Shown here one piece after another: positions 1 to 6,378 of a stretch of 6,930 nucleotides of DNA. This stretch comes from Lentisphaeria bacterium UBA1784. Its GTDB lineage: Bacteria > Verrucomicrobiota > Lentisphaeria > Victivallales > Victivallaceae. The number at the start of each line of letters is the position of its first letter. Positions within the stretch are counted from its first letter, which is position 1. The stretch is taken from positions 1 to 6,930 of the forward strand of contig DCGG01000094.1 of NCBI GenBank assembly GCA_002315455.1. The letters are read 5' to 3'. The notes beneath the pieces were generated by a model. The model saw only the letters and a program-made list of their open reading frames with translations. It searched no databases and was not told the origin of the DNA. The position numbers and the translations under genes are program-made.

Positions 1-34
1 CCGGACTCCATGATCGGTGTCCGGCCCTTTTTTT
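1..34 (+). terminator. Rho-independent terminator, first of a tandem pair
   Basis: A stem CCGGAC (1-6) pairs with GTCCGG (19-24). Inside it, CC (8-9) pairs with GG (16-17) across a T-T mismatch, leaving the 6-nt loop ATGATC. Three C and seven T (28-34) follow, which is the layout of an intrinsic terminator on the plus strand. No plus-strand gene ends in the window, so it would serve a gene to the left that converges on efp-epmA. The hairpin begins at base 1, so outer stem pairs may lie outside the window. Confidence 0.75.
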
Positions 35-54
35 GCAAAAAAACGCAAACAAAT

Positions 55-89
55 GCCGGACTCCATGATCGGTGTCCGGCCCTTTTGTT
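55..89 (+). terminator. Rho-independent terminator, second copy
   Basis: The same hairpin recurs 55 bp downstream: CCGGAC (56-61) with GTCCGG (74-79), the same inner CC/GG pairs and the same ATGATC loop, extended by an outer G55-C80 pair. The tail is CC and then TTTTGTT (83-89), a weaker T-run than in the first copy. Read on the minus strand, the hairpin is followed by a T-rich stretch (complement of 37-54), so it may also stop transcripts leaving epmA, whose stop codon is about 55 bp away. That bidirectional role is inference. Confidence 0.65.
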
Positions 90-135
90 GGCAAAGAAAC
101 GATCTCAAGACGGGATCGTAGCAAGATTCCGGAAG

Positions 136-1029
136 TCAGATCCGGACTTCGTCAATGGAATAGGCATCCGCCAGCAGCATGACCAAGCGGTCCACGCCAA
201 GCGCACAGCCGGAACATTCCGGCATCCCCTTGCGGAGGGCCTCCAGAAAGTCGGTGGCTTCCGGGTAAGGCTTCATGCCCTGTTCGGCGCGGAACTGCAA
301 CGCCGCATCGAAACGCTGTTTCTGCTCATTCGCATCGGTCAGTTCGCCGAAAGCATTTCCCAGTTCGATCCCAGAGGCATAGATCTCCCAGCGTTCCGCT
401 ACCCTCGGGTCGCGTTTGGAGAGCCGGGAGAGCGATGCCCGCGCAGCAGGATAGTCCATGAGAAAGGTCAATCCGTGGCGACCGAGATTCGGCTCCACCT
501 TGGTCACCATCCGTTCATCGAAGGAACCGTCCGCGTCCGCGGCAAAAGCGGAGACGCCGGCGTACTTTTGAAACGCTTCATCCACAGTGACGTATTCCAC
601 GTAACTCAAGTCGATGGTGTTGCCCTGATAGGTGAGGGGCGCGCGCCCCGTGGCGGTTATCGCCGCAGAAGCGAACATCTTCGCCGTGAAATCCGCAAGT
701 TCGCGGTAATCCCAGCCGACGGCATAATATTCGAGGATCGTGAACTCTTCCCGATGTTTCCGGCCCCGTTCCTCCGCCCGGAAGGCGCTGCCTATTTGGA
801 AGATCTTTTCCGCTCCGGCGCAGACCAGTTCCTTCATGGCAAGTTCCGGGCTGGTGCGCAGAAAACCGGTCTCGGCTCCGATGGATTCGATATACTCCTC
901 CGGGGCCGGAGCGGGGATCACCACCGGCGTTTCCACTTCCAGAAAACCGTGGCGATAAAAATAATCCCGCACTGCATGCAGAAAACGCGAACGCAATGCG
1001 AGATTATCTATGGTCGGCAAATGAGACAC
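136..1029 (-). CDS. epmA: EF-P--(R)-beta-lysine ligase EpmA (PoxA/GenX, class II LysRS paralogue)
   Basis: EpmA activates (R)-beta-lysine with ATP and transfers it to a conserved lysine of elongation factor P in the cytoplasm. The 297-residue protein is a class IIb synthetase catalytic core without the N-terminal anticodon-binding OB domain of true lysyl-tRNA synthetases. Visible motifs are motif 1 (GFLEVETP, 28-35), motif 2 with its ATP-binding arginine (FRAEERGRKHREEF, 83-96), the IELGNAFGELTD block (221-232) and motif 3 (GCALGVDRLVML, 274-285). It is slightly shorter than the roughly 325-residue E. coli protein, mostly at the N-terminus. It follows efp by 5 bp, as expected for an enzyme-substrate pair. 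The chosen start is GTG (1029-1027): no closer ATG fits, and the core begins at once. Its ribosome site is weak, so coupling to efp translation is likely. A lysyl-tRNA synthetase is unlikely given the missing OB domain. Confidence 0.93.
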   Translation of the reverse strand: MSHLPTIDNLALRSRFLHAVRDYFYRHGFLEVETPVVIPAPAPEEYIESIGAETGFLRTSPELAMKELVCAGAEKIFQIGSAFRAEERGRKHREEFTILEYYAVGWDYRELADFTAKMFASAAITATGRAPLTYQGNTIDLSYVEYVTVDEAFQKYAGVSAFAADADGSFDERMVTKVEPNLGRHGLTFLMDYPAARASLSRLSKRDPRVAERWEIYASGIELGNAFGELTDANEQKQRFDAALQFRAEQGMKPYPEATDFLEALRKGMPECSGCALGVDRLVMLLADAYSIDEVRI

Positions 1030-1034
1030 GCAGA

Positions 1035-1601
1035 TCAGGCCTTGCTGACCCGCTCGGCATAAGCGCCGGTCCGGGTGTCAATCTTCACGATGTCGCCCTG
1101 ATTGATGAAGAGGGGAACCTGGATCTCAAAACCGTTATCCAACTTGGCGGGCTTCATCACGTTGGTGGCGGTGTTGCCGCGGGCGCCCGGCTCGGTCTCC
1201 ACGATCTCCTTCTCGATGAAGGTGGGGAGGGTGATCTCAATGGGTTCGCCGTTGAAGATCACGAAATTGCAGGTGCTGTTCTCCAGCAGGAAGTAGGCGC
1301 GATCACCAAGTTTGTCGGGGGCGACGACTACTTCCTCGAAGGTGGTGGCATCGCTGAAAACGTAGTTGTGTCCGTCGAAGTAGGAATAATCCAGCTCCCG
1401 CTCTTCGATATTGGGTTCGTCGATCTTGTCGGTGGGACGATAGGTTTTTTCCATGCCGATGCCGGTGATCATGTTCTTCATGCGGCAGCGGTAGAGCGCG
1501 GTGCCCTTTCCGGGTTTGCAGAACTCGAACTCTGTGATGACCCACGGCGCGCCGTCGATCTCGATCTTCAGGCCTTTCTTGAGGTCGGATGCACTGAACA
1601 T
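1035..1601 (-). CDS. efp: Elongation factor P
   Basis: EF-P binds stalled ribosomes between the P and E sites and promotes peptide bond formation at polyproline stretches. The 188 residues match the normal family length. An N-terminal KOW-like domain (about 1-62) precedes two OB domains. The tip loop CKPGKGTALY (28-37) contains K32, equivalent to the modified Lys34 of E. coli EF-P, and the C-terminal signature runs from KPAKLDNG through VPLFINQG. K32 in KPGKG and the adjacent epmA indicate beta-lysylation rather than the rhamnosylated-arginine type. The reading frame is open up to 1682, but the ATG at 1601 is chosen because an AGGAG lies 6 nt upstream and the protein then begins exactly like other EF-Ps. 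The 27 extra codons would cover the promoter. The partner aminomutase gene epmB is not in the window. Confidence 0.97.
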   Translation of the reverse strand: MFSASDLKKGLKIEIDGAPWVITEFEFCKPGKGTALYRCRMKNMITGIGMEKTYRPTDKIDEPNIEERELDYSYFDGHNYVFSDATTFEEVVVAPDKLGDRAYFLLENSTCNFVIFNGEPIEITLPTFIEKEIVETEPGARGNTATNVMKPAKLDNGFEIQVPLFINQGDIVKIDTRTGAYAERVSKA

Positions 1602-1607
1602 ATTGTA

Positions 1608-1612
1608 CTCCT
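1608..1612 (-). promoter_or_regulatory. Ribosome binding site of efp
   Basis: AGGAG on the minus strand, 6 nt before the ATG at 1601. It fixes the efp start against the longer open frame that begins at 1682. Confidence 0.85.
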
Positions 1613-1661
1613 GATCTTTTTGATTTATGATTGTTCCAGTTGAATACGAAAACATCTTTGT

Positions 1662-1690
1662 AATATACACCGCAATCACCATGATTGCAA
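1662..1690 (-). promoter_or_regulatory. Candidate sigma70-like promoter of efp-epmA
   Basis: On the minus strand, TTGCAA (1690-1685) is followed after 17 bp by TATATT (1667-1662), matching the -35 and -10 consensus at 4/6 and 5/6 positions with ideal spacing. Transcription would start near 1655, giving a leader of about 54 nt that contains the AGGAG site. This is the best-placed promoter in the 149-bp gap upstream of efp. Confidence 0.6.
1672..1688. promoter_or_regulatory. Perfect 7-bp inverted repeat within the efp promoter
   Basis: GCAATCA (1672-1678), a 3-nt spacer CCA, then TGATTGC (1682-1688). The dyad fills most of the spacer between the proposed -35 and -10 elements and overlaps four bases of the -35 hexamer. 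A dimeric repressor bound here would block RNA polymerase. No regulator is identified, and the site is inferred from symmetry and position alone. Confidence 0.4.
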
Positions 1691-1701
1691 GGCGTTTGCA
1701 G

Positions 1702-1730
1702 AAAAAAACACCTTTGCAGTCTGGTTTTTT
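1702..1730 (-). terminator. Possible weak terminator downstream of the glycosidase gene
   Basis: On the minus strand, AAAAAACC (1730-1723) can pair with GGTGTTTTTT (from 1712) around a 10-nt loop with one bulged base, and the T-run itself forms the second arm. It lies about 20 bp after the glycosidase stop codon, where a terminator is expected. The stem has only two G-C pairs, so it may be inefficient. A direct repeat TTTGCAG (1695-1701 and 1713-1719) lies in the same stretch. Readthrough into efp is possible. Confidence 0.3.
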
Positions 1731-1750
1731 CCGGCCGGTATGGAGCTTTA

Positions 1751-4639
1751 TTAACGCGGCAGGAGCCGGAACCAGCGGACTTCCCCCGCATTCAGGAGCA
1801 TGGGGATCTGACCATCTGCATCCGGGGAGACGAACTCTCCCGTCTTGATATTCAGCACCCTGGAGGGCAGGGGCGGACGGAAACGGTATGGTCCCGGCGT
1901 CAGCGCATGGAGCGAGACGAAATCCCCGCTCATGTCGATCTGGACGCCGGGGCGTCCGGGAACGTATCCGCCGGACTCTTTGACCAGTTGCGAAAAGAGT
2001 TCGGGAGTCAACCCGCCGCCGGAACAGAGACAGACCGACTGCGCGTTTCCGGTCTTGCGCTGAAGAATGGCCGGCGCTCCGTCAACGGCGTAGGTGGCAT
2101 AGACTTTGTCTCCGGGCGCTTTCTGCGCGAGGAAGCGCCCGGGATGGTAAGAGTCTCCCGTGGCGCGGAAAAAATCCTCTACGAGAGTGTTGTGCATGGC
2201 GCTCATGACGTTGACCTTCACTCCGGGAGCCGGAAACACTTCATGGGATTTTCCCGCCGGGCTCTCTTTGAACTGAAAGCCGGTGGCATCGGCTCCGCCG
2301 ACCCGTCCGGTATCAGCGAGATAGATCAGCGTGCGGCCATCGTTGCGGAGTGCGTCCAGCATCTTTCGGCGCCGTTGGTCGACGTTGAGCATGCCGCAGA
2401 AAACGATGGTCCGGTATTGTTTCGCAAGGCCGGGATCCCGGATGAAGTCCTCCGCCAGCCAGACGTCGCAGGGGACTCCGCTCGCTGCAAGGATCTGCAT
2501 TTGATCGGAAAGCAGTTTCTCGATACTGTAGAAGTGTTCGTGATACGGCAGATTGTGGTACCGTAATCCCTCCTCGTCGATGACAAAGGCGGCAGAGGGG
2601 CTCCATTTCCGGGCCGGTGCGGAAGCGATCTTCCGGTACGTTTCGGCATTCTCGCCGATCTCCCTGGCGATCTCGGGCGCGGAGAACCAGCCGCCGTACA
2701 TGTCGTAGTACCAGTAACCGTGCCGGTTGGCGATCATCTGTCCGGCGAGTCTCTTGTCCTGATTTTCCCACGCGGTGAAATCGTTTGCGCGGCTGGCGTT
2801 GAAGCAGGCGGTCTCCGTCATGAAGTCCCCCGCGTAGGTACGCAGGTCAAACTCGTTCAAAAAGAGTTTGTTGTGGCGGCTGAAACTGGCCAGCGGCATG
2901 CGGACTCCACAGGCGGTTCCGGGGAGGCGGCGCTGATAATTCGGTTGGGCCACGATGACGTCGATGGAGGGGGAGTCCAGGAAGGGGGTGATGTCGTAGG
3001 CTCCCACGTAATAGCAGGAAAAGGCCGCCTGACACCAGCGAAGAACCACGATCTCCTTGCCGAAACTCCGCTTGATGAAGGCGGCGATATCCTCCTGCAT
3101 GCGGAAAGGAGCGTGTTTCAGGAAGGTATAGTAGTCCAGTTTGTCCTGATCCTTCCCCGGCTGAAAGAACAATTCCTTGCCGAAGGAGGGCGGCTCTGCC
3201 GTTGCGATCTGCAGTCCGGAACGGCCCCACGCCCTGCAGAGCGCCGCGTCGGTCCTGTACTTCTCCCGGAGCCAAGTGCGGAAGGCTTCCTTCGCCGGCT
3301 TGCTGAAGTCGGGATAGATCGCGGAAAACTGATGATCGTGATATCCTGAGAGGTGGACTCCGATGACCCGCTTGCTCAAGCCGGAACGTTTCAGTTCCTC
3401 CACGAACTGCGCGATAACCTCCTTGAGGGCATTTCTCCACACGAGGGAGTGATTGGAGGCCCACGGCCAGTAGGAGTGCGGTATCTTTTGCACGTTCAGC
3501 GGCAGGGCGTGAACGTAACTGCCATAGACTATTTTTCCATCCTCGGTGCGCCACACTTCGTCGGGATGGCGTTCCCCGAAGTCGTAAGGGGCATCCATTT
3601 CGAAGGAGAGGATGAAGTTGCTCTTGTCCGAGGCCCGCATGGCATCCCGGACCCGCTCGGCGGCGGCCTTGACGTCGACTCCGTCTTTCATGGACCAGAA
3701 GCCCTTGCGGTAGGGGCGGCCGCTGACCTTGCCGAAACGGATGGTGGTCACCTGGATCCTGATGCCATTCTCCTGCAGGATGCGCCCGGCGAAGTAGTTT
3801 TTGAGGGAGAGCGCCTTGCTCTTGTAGATCACCGGGACCACCGGTTTCCCGTCCACCAGAAGCTGAAGTCCGCCATTGGCCATGCCGACCTTGGCGGTAT
3901 GGTCGGAATCCGCATCCAAGGCCGCTTTGAATTTGTCCCTCGGAATCTTTTCGTCATCCCGTACCTTTGGTCCCTTGTAGGGCAGGGACTTCCGCCACAC
4001 CTTGGCGGCTGCGTCATAGTCCTCCAGCACCCAGTCGCTCCAGAGGGAGACCGAGGAGGCGCCGGAGACCACGATGACCGGACGGATCTCTCCGCCCTTT
4101 TCCGGTTGCTGATAGTAGGAGAGTTTTCGTTCCCACGTGCCGGGGAGCGCGTTGATCAGCAGTTTCTGCCGGGGACCTCCCGGGAAGTCCCCGTTGAAAT
4201 TGCCGTTCCGCATCAGCCGCCCTGAGGGATCCTGAATGACGACAAAGCCGAGGCTGTATTCCGGCGTGGCCTCGTGCCCCTGTATCCGGACCGCCTGCTG
4301 GATCTTGGCTCCCGGCTTCAGCGGAAAGCCCTTGACCGGACGGACGGTGATGTATCCCGCACGGTTCCGTTTGGTGATCCGCAGGACTTTTTTGCCGTTG
4401 GAGTCCGGAGTCGTGACGAGTTCCACGGTCCCCATGGCGCCGGCATGGTATTCGACGGAGAGGTCGGAGATGGAAATGTTGTCCAAATCGGCCTTCCAGA
4501 GCGCCGGGGATTCCGGAGCCTGCCAGCCGCCGGGCACAGAACCGGGCCAGCCCTGTTCCGTGGCGGAAACCTGTCCGGCCGGCTCCGCCGACAGCAACAG
4601 AGGAGCGGCAAGAGCAAGAATGGCAACAAAGGATTTCAT
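1751..4639 (-). CDS. Secreted GH42-like (clan GH-A) glycoside hydrolase
   Basis: Probably hydrolyses beta-glycosidic bonds of an external or periplasmic glycan; substrate unknown. The 962-residue product starts with a signal peptide (MKSFVAILALAAPLLLSA, cleavage near residue 18). A beta-sandwich resembling a carbohydrate-binding module spans about 40-210, and a TIM barrel about 260-670. A Rossmann-like domain resembling the GH42 trimerisation domain spans about 680-890, and a beta domain ends the protein. GH42-style features are ERHPDEVW followed by an acidic residue and Gly (356-368), the FRTWLREKY helix with RAWG (453-472), and WYYDMYGGW (643-651). Glu596 in LFLNEFDLRTY sits where the nucleophile should be. 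The position of the usual Asn-Glu acid/base pair reads GYHDHQF (432-438), so mechanism and specificity may differ. The frame is open to 4690, but the ATG at 4639 is chosen for its signal peptide and AGGAAA site. It follows the upstream gene by 19 bp. Family assignment is moderately sure, beta-galactosidase activity is not. Confidence 0.75.
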   Translation of the reverse strand: MKSFVAILALAAPLLLSAEPAGQVSATEQGWPGSVPGGWQAPESPALWKADLDNISISDLSVEYHAGAMGTVELVTTPDSNGKKVLRITKRNRAGYITVRPVKGFPLKPGAKIQQAVRIQGHEATPEYSLGFVVIQDPSGRLMRNGNFNGDFPGGPRQKLLINALPGTWERKLSYYQQPEKGGEIRPVIVVSGASSVSLWSDWVLEDYDAAAKVWRKSLPYKGPKVRDDEKIPRDKFKAALDADSDHTAKVGMANGGLQLLVDGKPVVPVIYKSKALSLKNYFAGRILQENGIRIQVTTIRFGKVSGRPYRKGFWSMKDGVDVKAAAERVRDAMRASDKSNFILSFEMDAPYDFGERHPDEVWRTEDGKIVYGSYVHALPLNVQKIPHSYWPWASNHSLVWRNALKEVIAQFVEELKRSGLSKRVIGVHLSGYHDHQFSAIYPDFSKPAKEAFRTWLREKYRTDAALCRAWGRSGLQIATAEPPSFGKELFFQPGKDQDKLDYYTFLKHAPFRMQEDIAAFIKRSFGKEIVVLRWCQAAFSCYYVGAYDITPFLDSPSIDVIVAQPNYQRRLPGTACGVRMPLASFSRHNKLFLNEFDLRTYAGDFMTETACFNASRANDFTAWENQDKRLAGQMIANRHGYWYYDMYGGWFSAPEIAREIGENAETYRKIASAPARKWSPSAAFVIDEEGLRYHNLPYHEHFYSIEKLLSDQMQILAASGVPCDVWLAEDFIRDPGLAKQYRTIVFCGMLNVDQRRRKMLDALRNDGRTLIYLADTGRVGGADATGFQFKESPAGKSHEVFPAPGVKVNVMSAMHNTLVEDFFRATGDSYHPGRFLAQKAPGDKVYATYAVDGAPAILQRKTGNAQSVCLCSGGGLTPELFSQLVKESGGYVPGRPGVQIDMSGDFVSLHALTPGPYRFRPPLPSRVLNIKTGEFVSPDADGQIPMLLNAGEVRWFRLLPR

Positions 4640-4646
4640 GAAGAGG

Positions 4647-4652
4647 TTTCCT
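4647..4652 (-). promoter_or_regulatory. Ribosome binding site of the glycosidase gene
   Basis: AGGAAA on the minus strand, 7 nt before the ATG at 4639 and just after the TAA of the upstream gene. It selects the start that exposes the signal peptide and suggests translational coupling across the 19-bp gap. Confidence 0.7.
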
Positions 4653-4658
4653 GCGCGT

Positions 4659-6158
4659 TTATTTTGACAGTTGTTCCACCTGTCCCACAACGGTCAGCAT
4701 CCGGCGGGCATTGTCGCTGACGGTATCGCCCTGGCACGCGGGGAGGTTGACCGCTCCCTTGTGCCGGAAAGGCACCGTCACGACGATGGGGCCGCGATGC
4801 TGTTCATGGGTGATCTCAAGCTGAAGATAGTACATCGCGTCCGTCAGCACTTCCGGCGGAGTGATGGTGCATCCGATGTGGGTGAAGCTGAAGTTCCGGC
4901 ACCCCAGCAGAAGTTCGCCGGGAGCGGTGGTCCAGCCTTCCGGCAGAAGCCAGCGGAAACGGACCACGCAGCTCGCAGGGATGCAATCCCGAATCTCCAG
5001 ATCCAGCGGGACCGCCTTCCCGCCGGTCAGGAATGGGCCTTCCGGATACTTGACGGTAAGGGTTGCAAAGGAGACGTCGTACTCCTGCGCGAGCGAGGGA
5101 CGGTCCCAGAGGTATTCCGCTGTCTTGGTAGTAAAGAAGTCCGGCTCCGGGGATGCCATCTCCGGCTCCTTGACGATCTGGATCGCGCGACAGCGCAGGA
5201 TCCGCTCCACCAGTTCCGTCACGGTCTTGGGCGCCGGAATCGGCAGGGGGAAGTGGTTGAAGGCGCAGGTCTCGATGCCGTCGCCGATGGGATCGCGCCA
5301 CTTGGCGGGAATGGCTTCCGCACCGTACAGGATGCCCATGATGGCTCCGGCGGAGGCTCCGGTGCAGTCGGTGTCGTCGCCGCAGTTGACGGCGATGCAG
5401 ACGGTACTGCCGAAATCCCCCTGTCCATAGAGCAGACCGATGACCGTGAAGGCCACGTTGGCAGGGGCCTGGAACCAGCCGAGATCCTCGTTGAAGGCCA
5501 CCACTTCCTCCCGGACGGCCTGCCAGGTCTTCCCGGCGGCGAAGCCGGAGGTCACCAGCTCGACGCTCTTGCGGACTTTGCACTCCTGCGGGATCTTGTT
5601 GAGGGCGATCTTGAGGAGCGTGTCCATGTCGGAGCAGCAGAATGCCGCGGCCTCCAGCGCCGTAGTGAACATCTCGGCATAGATCCCTTCGCCGCAGTGG
5701 TCGGCGCAGGCATCCAGCCACGCGAAGCGGATGGCATCGTCCGGGCGCCCGGCGCAGAGGCAGGCCCAGATCTCGCTGCGGATCCAGGCGCCGTTGCTGA
5801 ATTTCCATTTTTCGTTGTCGCAGGCACCGGAGAGGGGCGGGAAGATGCCGTTCATGCAGTTCCAGCGACAGTTGCCGTATTCGCCCCAAGGACCGGTGAT
5901 GGCGCTGATCCAGTATTCTCCCATGAGCCGGGGAGTCAGGCGGTCCAGCCCGTAGAACTCCACCATGGAGAGCCACACCAACTGCAGATCAAGGTCATCG
6001 TTAGGCAGGGGATTGCCCTTGGGGGCTTTTGAGTACCAGGTGAGATCATTGATCTCCGTCCGTCCTTCGAAGGGGGCGCCGAGGGTGCCTCCGATGTTTT
6101 TCCCGAGGAAACATCCCAGTAACTTGCTTTTGAGAACGTCGGGGGGCATGATATCCAT
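4659..6158 (-). CDS. ADP-ribosylglycohydrolase-fold protein with C-terminal beta domain
   Basis: Members of this fold are Mg-dependent hydrolases that cleave ADP-ribosyl or similar N-/O-glycosidic bonds. The protein has 499 residues, longer than the roughly 300 of simple family members. The metal-binding motifs are visible: NDDLD at 53-57 (counterpart of the family's S/T-D-D) and GDDTDCTGASAGAIMG at 260-275 (counterpart of the GDxDT motif). The N-terminus KLLGCFLGKNIGGTLGAPFEG (12-32) is the typical first helix and loop. Residues about 360-470 form a separate beta-rich domain of unknown role. With no signal peptide and 21 cysteines it is probably cytoplasmic. The open frame reaches 6320, but the ATG at 6158 is preferred because AGGAG lies 10 nt upstream and the extra 54 codons would cover the promoter; a second ATG at 6149 is possible. 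It leads an operon with the secreted glycosidase, so a sugar substrate seems likelier than ADP-ribosylated protein. That is inference. Confidence 0.85.
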   Translation of the reverse strand: MDIMPPDVLKSKLLGCFLGKNIGGTLGAPFEGRTEINDLTWYSKAPKGNPLPNDDLDLQLVWLSMVEFYGLDRLTPRLMGEYWISAITGPWGEYGNCRWNCMNGIFPPLSGACDNEKWKFSNGAWIRSEIWACLCAGRPDDAIRFAWLDACADHCGEGIYAEMFTTALEAAAFCCSDMDTLLKIALNKIPQECKVRKSVELVTSGFAAGKTWQAVREEVVAFNEDLGWFQAPANVAFTVIGLLYGQGDFGSTVCIAVNCGDDTDCTGASAGAIMGILYGAEAIPAKWRDPIGDGIETCAFNHFPLPIPAPKTVTELVERILRCRAIQIVKEPEMASPEPDFFTTKTAEYLWDRPSLAQEYDVSFATLTVKYPEGPFLTGGKAVPLDLEIRDCIPASCVVRFRWLLPEGWTTAPGELLLGCRNFSFTHIGCTITPPEVLTDAMYYLQLEITHEQHRGPIVVTVPFRHKGAVNLPACQGDTVSDNARRMLTVVGQVEQLSK

Positions 6159-6168
6159 GGTGTGCTGG

Positions 6169-6173
6169 CTCCT
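6169..6173 (-). promoter_or_regulatory. Ribosome binding site of the ADP-ribosylglycohydrolase-fold gene
   Basis: AGGAG on the minus strand, 10 nt before the ATG at 6158. It decides this start over the open frame that extends to 6320 and over the in-frame ATG at 6149, for which the spacing would be about 19 nt. Confidence 0.7.
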
Positions 6174-6256
6174 GTTTTGGCAGGCCGCGGCCGTGCCGGG
6201 TTGATGATAGTTTTTCCCTATTAAGGTAGAGCTAAAATACAGGAAAAATTGTAACG

Positions 6257-6286
6257 ATAATATCATTTTTTGTATTAAATGCACAA
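6257..6286 (-). promoter_or_regulatory. Candidate promoter of the hydrolase operon
   Basis: On the minus strand, TTGTGC (6286-6281) and TATTAT (6262-6257) are 18 bp apart in a very AT-rich stretch. The -10 matches at 5 of 6 positions; the -35 keeps only its TTG and is weak, as is common for promoters that need an activator. Transcription would start near 6250, leaving a leader of about 90 nt. The -10 overlaps a short palindrome, GATAATATC (6256-6264). Confidence 0.4.
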
Positions 6287-6299
6287 AAACAGAGAAAAA

Positions 6300-6327
6300 A
6301 GTCGGGATTTTCGATTGCAAACCGACT
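6300..6327. promoter_or_regulatory. Inverted repeat in the divergent control region, candidate operator
   Basis: AGTCGG (6300-6305) and CCGACT (6322-6327) form a perfect 6-bp inverted repeat with a 16-nt spacer. A direct repeat CGGGATT (6303-6309 and 6331-6337, 28 bp apart) overlaps it. The dyad brackets the proposed -35 of the regulator gene and is centred about 63 bp upstream of the proposed operon start. That fits a site where the AraC-type protein activates the operon and represses itself. Binding is inferred from position only. Confidence 0.35.
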
Positions 6328-6342
6328 GGCCGGGATTATATT
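6315..6342 (+). promoter_or_regulatory. Candidate promoter of the AraC-type regulator gene
   Basis: TTGCAA (6315-6320) and TATATT (6337-6342) are separated by 16 bp. Transcription would start near 6349, giving a leader of about 30 nt that includes the ribosome site at 6367-6370. The two hexamers are the same as in the proposed efp promoter. Confidence 0.5.
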
Positions 6343-6366
6343 TCTAACGAAACGCAAACGATCGAG

Positions 6367-6370
6367 GGAG
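6367..6370 (+). promoter_or_regulatory. Ribosome binding site of the AraC-type regulator gene
   Basis: GGAG, 8 nt before the ATG at 6379, within a purine-rich run (6364-6375). It supports this ATG as the start. Confidence 0.7.
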
Positions 6371-6378
6371 AAGGACCC

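Larger units (their letters stand above)
1..101. repeat. Direct repeat of a terminator unit (about 45 bp, 55-bp period)
   Basis: Positions 1-31 and 56-86 are identical base for base, loop included. The similarity continues in degenerate form after the T-run: GCAAAAAAACG at 35-45 against GCAAAGAAACG at 91-101, with a small length change between. Unrelated terminators would not share a loop and flank, so this looks like a local tandem duplication of one terminator and its flank. It could also be a dispersed terminator-like repeat family, which would show as further copies elsewhere in the genome. Confidence 0.7.

Noticed and set aside
41..50. The 10-mer AAACGCAAAC occurs both in the left terminator region and at 6350-6359 upstream of the regulator gene
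   Set aside because: A single A-rich 10-base match in 6.9 kb with no shared context is easily chance.
10..1062. Plus-strand open frame of 350 codons opposite epmA
   Set aside because: It runs through the tandem terminators and is antisense to a well-supported epmA; the translation resembles no protein family.
3353..4225. Plus-strand 290-codon frame opposite the glycosidase gene
   Set aside because: It is antisense to the recognised TIM-barrel coding region, with no ribosome site or domain.
4816..5976. Minus-strand 386-codon frame overlapping the ADP-ribosylglycohydrolase-fold gene in another frame
   Set aside because: The translation is Arg-rich and low in complexity, typical of an out-of-frame reading of GC-rich DNA; the overlapping frame carries the metal-binding motifs.
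4671..6032. Long plus-strand open frame of 453 codons opposite the ADP-ribosylglycohydrolase-fold gene
   Set aside because: It is antisense to a gene with clear family motifs, its translation is rich in Arg, Gly and Asp with no recognisable domain, and long antisense frames are common opposite GC-rich codons.
6159..6320. N-terminal extension of the ADP-ribosylglycohydrolase-fold protein with a hydrophobic stretch, which could be read as a signal or membrane anchor
   Set aside because: The hydrophobic residues come from AT-rich promoter DNA, there is a good AGGAG before the ATG at 6158, and the family core begins just after that start.
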